NCBI RefSeq assembly: GCF_023101685.1
Contig: NZ_CP082164.1
Location: 8,184,001-8,248,000 of the forward strand
Direction of reading: 5' to 3'
DNA from: Bradyrhizobium sp. 186
GTDB lineage: Bacteria; Pseudomonadota; Alphaproteobacteria; Rhizobiales; Xanthobacteraceae
Length of the DNA stretch: 64,000 nt
Made by a program: the position numbers and the translations under genes. Position 1 is the first letter of the stretch. Every line of letters begins with the position of its first letter. This document shows positions 60,306-64,000 of this stretch, in pieces. Below the pieces are notes generated by a model that did no database searches, was not told the origin of the DNA, and saw nothing but the letters and a program-made list of their open reading frames with translations.

Positions 60306-61508
60306 CTATGTTTGCTGGACGAGCGAATGCAACGCCCTAACCGCGGCCTCCCGGTTCTCCACAGGGACAAACAGACTGACCGAATGCGACGACAACACGT
60401 ACTTGTCGGGGACAATCCCGTGATGTCCGAGAACCTGCAACGCCCTGAACGGCAATTCCGACGAAACGCCGCCGAAGCAGGTGAGACTCACCGAGCTTGA
60501 AGCCTCGCGCTGCTTGCGCAGATCCTTGCTTCGCTCCAGCGTGCGCAACAGGGCGTCGAGCCACTCTGAATCACAGGCCACGATCATGCTGGTTTTTCCC
60601 GCGGTGAAGTGTGAGGCGAGGAGCTGCGGCCAGGACAGGCTGTTTTGCTTGAGATGCTGCGCGAATTTCTCGAAACCGTGATTGAGATCGTTGGAATCGA
60701 TTTCCACATGCTCAATGCGAGCCATCGAGTTGACGGCCAGAACCTTTCCGTTTTCCATGCCTGCAACCTCTCTCATCACTTGCGTGCTGTGTTCAACGCC
60801 ATCCCACCGCTTGAGAACCAGAGGCACATCCTGACTTTGCGCCAGCTCCAGGCTGCGAAAATGCAGGATCTTTGCACCCCAGAAGCACATTTCGGACAGG
60901 GATGCGAAGTCCACTTGCCGCAGGGGTTTTGCATCCGGCACGATGCGCGGATCGGCCGAACAAATTCCGTCGACATCTTTGATGATCTCACAGCGTTCGG
61001 CCTTCAGCGCCGCGGCCATCGCAACTGCCGTGGTGTCGCTGCCGCCCCGGCCGAGCGTGGTGATTTCCCTGGTCGCCGGATTCACGCCCTGAAATCCTGC
61101 CAGCACCACAACGCGCCCACGATCAAGCTCCTCACGCACGCGAATGGGCCGTACATCCACAATGCGTGCGGAGGAATGGGAGTCGTCGGTCATCACGCCG
61201 GCCTGACTGCCGGTGAAGCTGATCGCGGGCACGCCGAGATCGGCAAGCGCCATGCTCATCAGGGACATGCTGATGCGCTCACCGGTCGTTAGCAGCATGT
61301 CGAGTTCACGGCGATTGGGAGTCGGGCTTACCTGATAAGCCATCTCGATCAATTGATCCGTGGTCTTGCCCATGGCGGAGACGATCGCCACGACACGATG
61401 ACCACGGCCATGCAGGTCGGCGAGACTGCGCGCAACCGCGCGAATTTTCGCCGGTGTTTCAAGACAGACACCGCCATATTTTTGCACGATGATGGGATGG
61501 TTGCGCAT
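60306..61508 (-). CDS. Aspartokinase homologue
   Basis: The 400-residue protein has an aspartokinase kinase domain: [20 protein letters not shown] at the start, [40 protein letters not shown] and [20 protein letters not shown], with two ACT-type regulatory repeats in the rest ([34 protein letters not shown]). The Lys-Phe-Gly-Gly-Thr motif is altered to KYGGVC. Its ATG at 61508 directly follows the nagA TAG, so it lies in the amino-sugar operon rather than with amino-acid genes. Role uncertain. Confidence 0.88.
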   Translation of the reverse strand: MRNHPIIVQKYGGVCLETPAKIRAVARSLADLHGRGHRVVAIVSAMGKTTDQLIEMAYQVSPTPNRRELDMLLTTGERISMSLMSMALADLGVPAISFTGSQAGVMTDDSHSSARIVDVRPIRVREELDRGRVVVLAGFQGVNPATREITTLGRGGSDTTAVAMAAALKAERCEIIKDVDGICSADPRIVPDAKPLRQVDFASLSEMCFWGAKILHFRSLELAQSQDVPLVLKRWDGVEHSTQVMREVAGMENGKVLAVNSMARIEHVEIDSNDLNHGFEKFAQHLKQNSLSWPQLLASHFTAGKTSMIVACDSEWLDALLRTLERSKDLRKQREASSSVSLTCFGGVSSELPFRALQVLGHHGIVPDKYVLSSHSVSLFVPVENREAAVRALHSLVQQT

Positions 61509-62696
61509 CTAACCTCGGTGAGAAGCCTCGCTCGCCTCGCCCATCGAACCGACACCGCCTATCCATGTGCCGACGATTTCAAAGTTCGGATTGAAGGCGA
61601 CAAGATCCGCGCGGTATCCGGGCGCGATCCGTCCAAGCTCGGACTCAAGGCCCAGAAATGCCGCGGGCGTCCGAGAGGCCATGATGAGGGCATCGACAAG
61701 GGAAATTCCGAGCAGCGCAACAGCGTTGCGCACCGCCTCGATCATGGTGAGATGAGCGCCCGCGAGTGTGCCATCTGGGCCAGTCAGGCGATTTTCGTGC
61801 AACATGATCGGCCTTCCCTGCAGCATGAATTGCCGGTCGTTCGTGCCCGCCAATGGCATGGCATCCGTGACCAGCATCAATCGATCGCGTCCCTTGCAGC
61901 GGAAGGCAACATGCAAACCGGTGCGGTCAACATGAATGCCGTCGCAGATGATCCCTGCAAACAGCCGGTCATCCTCAAGCGCGGCGCCTACCAAGCCCGG
62001 CTCGCGGGCGTTCAACTGCGACATGGCATTGAACAGATGGGTCACCCCCGAGATACCGCGATCGACCGCCTGCCCGATTTCGGCTGCGGTGGCGTCGCTA
62101 TGGCCGGCCGCGATACGCAATCCGGCGCCGATCAATTCATCGATCATGGACGCGGGCACGCATTCCGGGGCCAAGGTCACAATGGAGCGGCCGCGGCCCC
62201 CAAAACTCTTGATCGCGGCGAGATCGCGCCGATCAGGCACGCGTATCTCGGCTTCCGGATGAATGCCCTTGCGAGACCTGTTGAGGGCCGGTCCTTCCAG
62301 ATGAAAGCCGAGAACGCCGGGAATCTTCAGACAATCCTGGGCGACTGCAGCCAATCGCTCGATGACCTCGCTGCGATCGGTGATGAGGGTCGGCAAGCAG
62401 CCTGTGGTCCCCTCCTTGCGGTGCGCCTCAACGATGCGTCGAACGCCGGCCTCCGTTGGCTGGTCGTTGAGAAGAACGCCCCCGCCTCCGTTCACCTGGA
62501 TGTCGATGAATCCGGGTGCAAGGATCGCGTCTGCGGGAGGGTGGATCAAGTCGCGCGCCTCCACCTCGCCGAAGGTGATGCTTTCAATCCGCCCCTGCGA
62601 GATCCTGACCGACCCTGGCCCGCGCATGTCGGCACCATCAAAGATGTGCTGCGCGGCAATCGTGAGAGAGGAAGAACCAGCGTGGCCCATCAGCAT
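61509..62696 (-). CDS. nagA: N-acetylglucosamine-6-phosphate deacetylase
   Basis: The product, about 395 residues, has AILAPGFIDIQVNGGGGVLL in place of HxH, HLEGPALNRSRKGIHPE with metal ligand Glu, AGHSDATAAE and GVTHLFNAMSQLN with His ligands, and VTDAMPLAGT with the catalytic Asp. It removes acetate from GlcNAc-6-phosphate. The start is near 62696 (no clear ribosome site). It is divergent from nagK and murQ and ends just before the aspartokinase homologue. It belongs to cell-wall sugar recycling. Confidence 0.93.
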   Translation of the reverse strand: MLMGHAGSSSLTIAAQHIFDGADMRGPGSVRISQGRIESITFGEVEARDLIHPPADAILAPGFIDIQVNGGGGVLLNDQPTEAGVRRIVEAHRKEGTTGCLPTLITDRSEVIERLAAVAQDCLKIPGVLGFHLEGPALNRSRKGIHPEAEIRVPDRRDLAAIKSFGGRGRSIVTLAPECVPASMIDELIGAGLRIAAGHSDATAAEIGQAVDRGISGVTHLFNAMSQLNAREPGLVGAALEDDRLFAGIICDGIHVDRTGLHVAFRCKGRDRLMLVTDAMPLAGTNDRQFMLQGRPIMLHENRLTGPDGTLAGAHLTMIEAVRNAVALLGISLVDALIMASRTPAAFLGLESELGRIAPGYRADLVAFNPNFEIVGTWIGGVGSMGEASEASHRG

Positions 62697-62805
62697 TGAC
62701 CCGAAAATGGCAGTCACGGACTCGTGAGGCGGGTCCCCGAGACTTTCAAATGCATACCAAGGAGCTTTGGAAGGACCCGGAGCAAAACCTTCGCGTTAAC
62801 TTTCC

Positions 62806-63729
62806 ATGGGAACAAAAGGTACCACATATCTCGGCATCGATGGCGGCGGAACCCGCTGCCGCGCCCGGATCGAGGACGAAAACGGCGGGATACTCGGTGC
62901 AGCGAGCTCCGGGCCTGCCACGACGCGGATTGGCTTCGAGAAGGCCTGGCGATCCATGATGGAGGCCACTGAAGCGGCAGCGGCGCAGGCCGGACTGACG
63001 CGCGAGGATTTCGCGCGGATGCACGCCGGAATTGGCCTTGCCGGTCTTGGTCGCCGGGGCGCGGAAGCGGCCCTCAACAAGATCGCGCATCCCTTTGCGT
63101 CCGTCATCTTCATCAGCGACGGCTTGGCGGCGTGTCTCGGCGCCCATAGCGGCGCGGACGGGGCCATCGTGGTAGCCGGCACAGGCTCGGTGGGTGTTGG
63201 CCTGATCGACGGCCGCGAAATCCGTCTGGCCGGTTACGGCTTCCCCGTGTCGGACGAAGGCAGCGGTGCGGACATCGGCCTGCAGGTTGTTCGACTGGCG
63301 CTACGGGCCGCGGATCGCCGCAGCGAGGTGACCCCGTTGCTTTCAGAGGTGCTGGGCGCATTCGATCATGATCCTTATCAGGCGGTGGCCTGGTCTGAAG
63401 AAGCCAGGGCCACAGACTACGCAGCGTTCGCGCCGATCGTGATGCGGCACGCCAATCAGGGCGATCCGGTCGGCCGTCGCATTGTCGAACGCGCGGCCGA
63501 TGCGATCGGCGATCTGCTCGATCTGTTCCTGGCGAGAGGAATTGACCGGCTCTCGCTGGTGGGCGGGCTCGCGGATGCCATTGCACCCTGGCTGACGCCT
63601 GACCTGCGCGCCCGCCTGAGGTGTCCTGACGCCGACGCGGCGGGCGGCGCGTTACTGGTAGCGCGAGGGCGGCTTGACCTGCCCAAGAAAGAAACTGACC
63701 ATGAACAGGCTTCAAAGTTCCGCGCTTGA
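62806..63729 (+). CDS. nagK: BadF/BcrA-type ATPase, probable N-acetylglucosamine kinase
   Basis: The 307-residue protein has the sugar-kinase phosphate loops TYLGIDGGGTRCRARIEDEN, IFISDGLAACLGAHSGADGA and IVVAGTGSVGVGLIDGREIR, and YGFPVSDEGSGADIG. These match the BadF/BadG/BcrA ASKHA family, to which bacterial and eukaryotic GlcNAc kinases belong. It would give GlcNAc-6-phosphate for NagA. It ends just before murQ. Confidence 0.88.
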   Translation: MGTKGTTYLGIDGGGTRCRARIEDENGGILGAASSGPATTRIGFEKAWRSMMEATEAAAAQAGLTREDFARMHAGIGLAGLGRRGAEAALNKIAHPFASVIFISDGLAACLGAHSGADGAIVVAGTGSVGVGLIDGREIRLAGYGFPVSDEGSGADIGLQVVRLALRAADRRSEVTPLLSEVLGAFDHDPYQAVAWSEEARATDYAAFAPIVMRHANQGDPVGRRIVERAADAIGDLLDLFLARGIDRLSLVGGLADAIAPWLTPDLRARLRCPDADAAGGALLVARGRLDLPKKETDHEQASKFRA

Positions 63730-63771
63730 TGGCGCATGGACCAACCATTTGATGGCGCATGGATCAACCAT
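63726..63771 (+). repeat. 23-base tandem duplication at the nagK/murQ junction
   Basis: TTGATGGCGCATGGACCAAC continues CAT and repeats once with a single C-to-T change (63726-63748, 63749-63771). The first unit contains the nagK stop TGA. Confidence 0.88.
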
Positions 63772-64000
63772 ATGACCACAGAAGAGGTCGATCCCCGCTT
63801 TGCCGATCTTGATGCATGGCCGCTGACGTCAGCGATGGAAGCGATGTGGGAGGGCCAGCTTGCGGCAGTCGCGGCGATCGGCCATGCCCTTCCCGCGATC
63901 ACTGCGGCGACCGAAGCTGCCAAAGCGGCGCTGGGTGATCACGGACGCATTGTGTATGTCGGCGCCGGCACCTCGGGCCGCGTGGCGGTCCAGGACGGCG
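63736..64000 (+). CDS. murQ: N-acetylmuramic acid-6-phosphate etherase, 5' part
   Basis: The partial product reads DLDAWPLTSAMEAMWEGQLA and GRIVYVGAGTSGRVAVQDG, the SIS-domain start of MurQ, which splits MurNAc-6-phosphate into GlcNAc-6-phosphate and lactate. The ATG at 63736 gives an N-terminal extension (MDQPFDGAWINHM) from the tandem duplication; the ATG at 63772 is the more usual start. The gene continues beyond the window. With nagK and nagA it forms a peptidoglycan-sugar recycling set. Confidence 0.85.
   Translation, partial: MDQPFDGAWINHMTTEEVDPRFADLDAWPLTSAMEAMWEGQLAAVAAIGHALPAITAATEAAKAALGDHGRIVYVGAGTSGRVAVQDG

Overview
The window looks like a chromosome of a Bradyrhizobium-type alphaproteobacterium (order Hyphomicrobiales). 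The reasons are high GC with C/G-rich third codon positions, tripartite-tricarboxylate and TAXI-type binding proteins, class III cyclase/TolB/TPR signalling proteins, a second-type sigma-32 factor, and many very small conserved proteins of the kind common in that group. The assignment is inference from gene style, not a database match.

Layout. Positions 1-1870 look like backbone: two periplasmic binding-protein genes, then an intact tRNA with a CAU anticodon (1871-1946). The last 48 bases of this tRNA recur exactly at 59370-59417. The two copies bracket 57.4 kb that behaves like a tRNA-integrated genomic island in decay, and no integrase gene was recognised in it. A second set of att-like repeats, three 46-base copies of the 3' half of tRNA-Arg(CCG), lies inside: two direct copies near the two ends (2630 and 58432) and one inverted copy at 51870. 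The island is therefore probably composite. From 59418 onward backbone-like DNA resumes: a higBA pair with a deleted toxin, then an amino-sugar cluster (aspartokinase homologue, nagA, nagK, murQ).

Island contents from left to right. 3.1-9.0 kb holds a co-directional set of redox and hydrolase genes (tautomerase, OsmC, alpha/beta hydrolase, short malonyl-CoA decarboxylase, aldo/keto reductase, NmrA, serine hydrolase) divergent from a LysR gene. 10.2-17.2 kb holds a two-subunit molybdenum hydroxylase with an AraC gene, two SDR genes and a divergent LysR gene. 17.4-21.8 kb holds small secreted proteins, a cupin, a methyltransferase and a large SARP/TolB/TPR regulator. 22.5-24.1 kb is an IS1182-family element. 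25-30 kb holds an adenylate/guanylate cyclase framed by 97-base repeats and a broken AAA/TPR gene. 31.3-35.9 kb holds a GMC/gluconate-dehydrogenase-like flavoenzyme set with a truncated cytochrome c, plus cupin and glyoxalase genes. 36-44.7 kb holds rpoH, a MarR gene with paired operators, a ferredoxin gene interrupted by TGA and many small proteins. 44.9-47.5 kb holds a GH13 glucosidase and a GT4 glycosyltransferase. 48-54.6 kb is mostly TetR, an amidase and fragments. 54.6-58.4 kb is a zinc-acquisition locus (Zur-like palindrome, COG0523 GTPase, DUF2946, ZevA/ZevB-like pair).

Decay is a main theme. At least fifteen genes are truncated, frameshifted or interrupted, which suggests repeated insertion and deletion. 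The best-preserved units are the LysR-linked operon, the molybdenum hydroxylase, the sigma-32/MarR pair, the sugar pair and the zinc locus. No CRISPR array, rRNA, phage structural gene or conjugation gene was seen.
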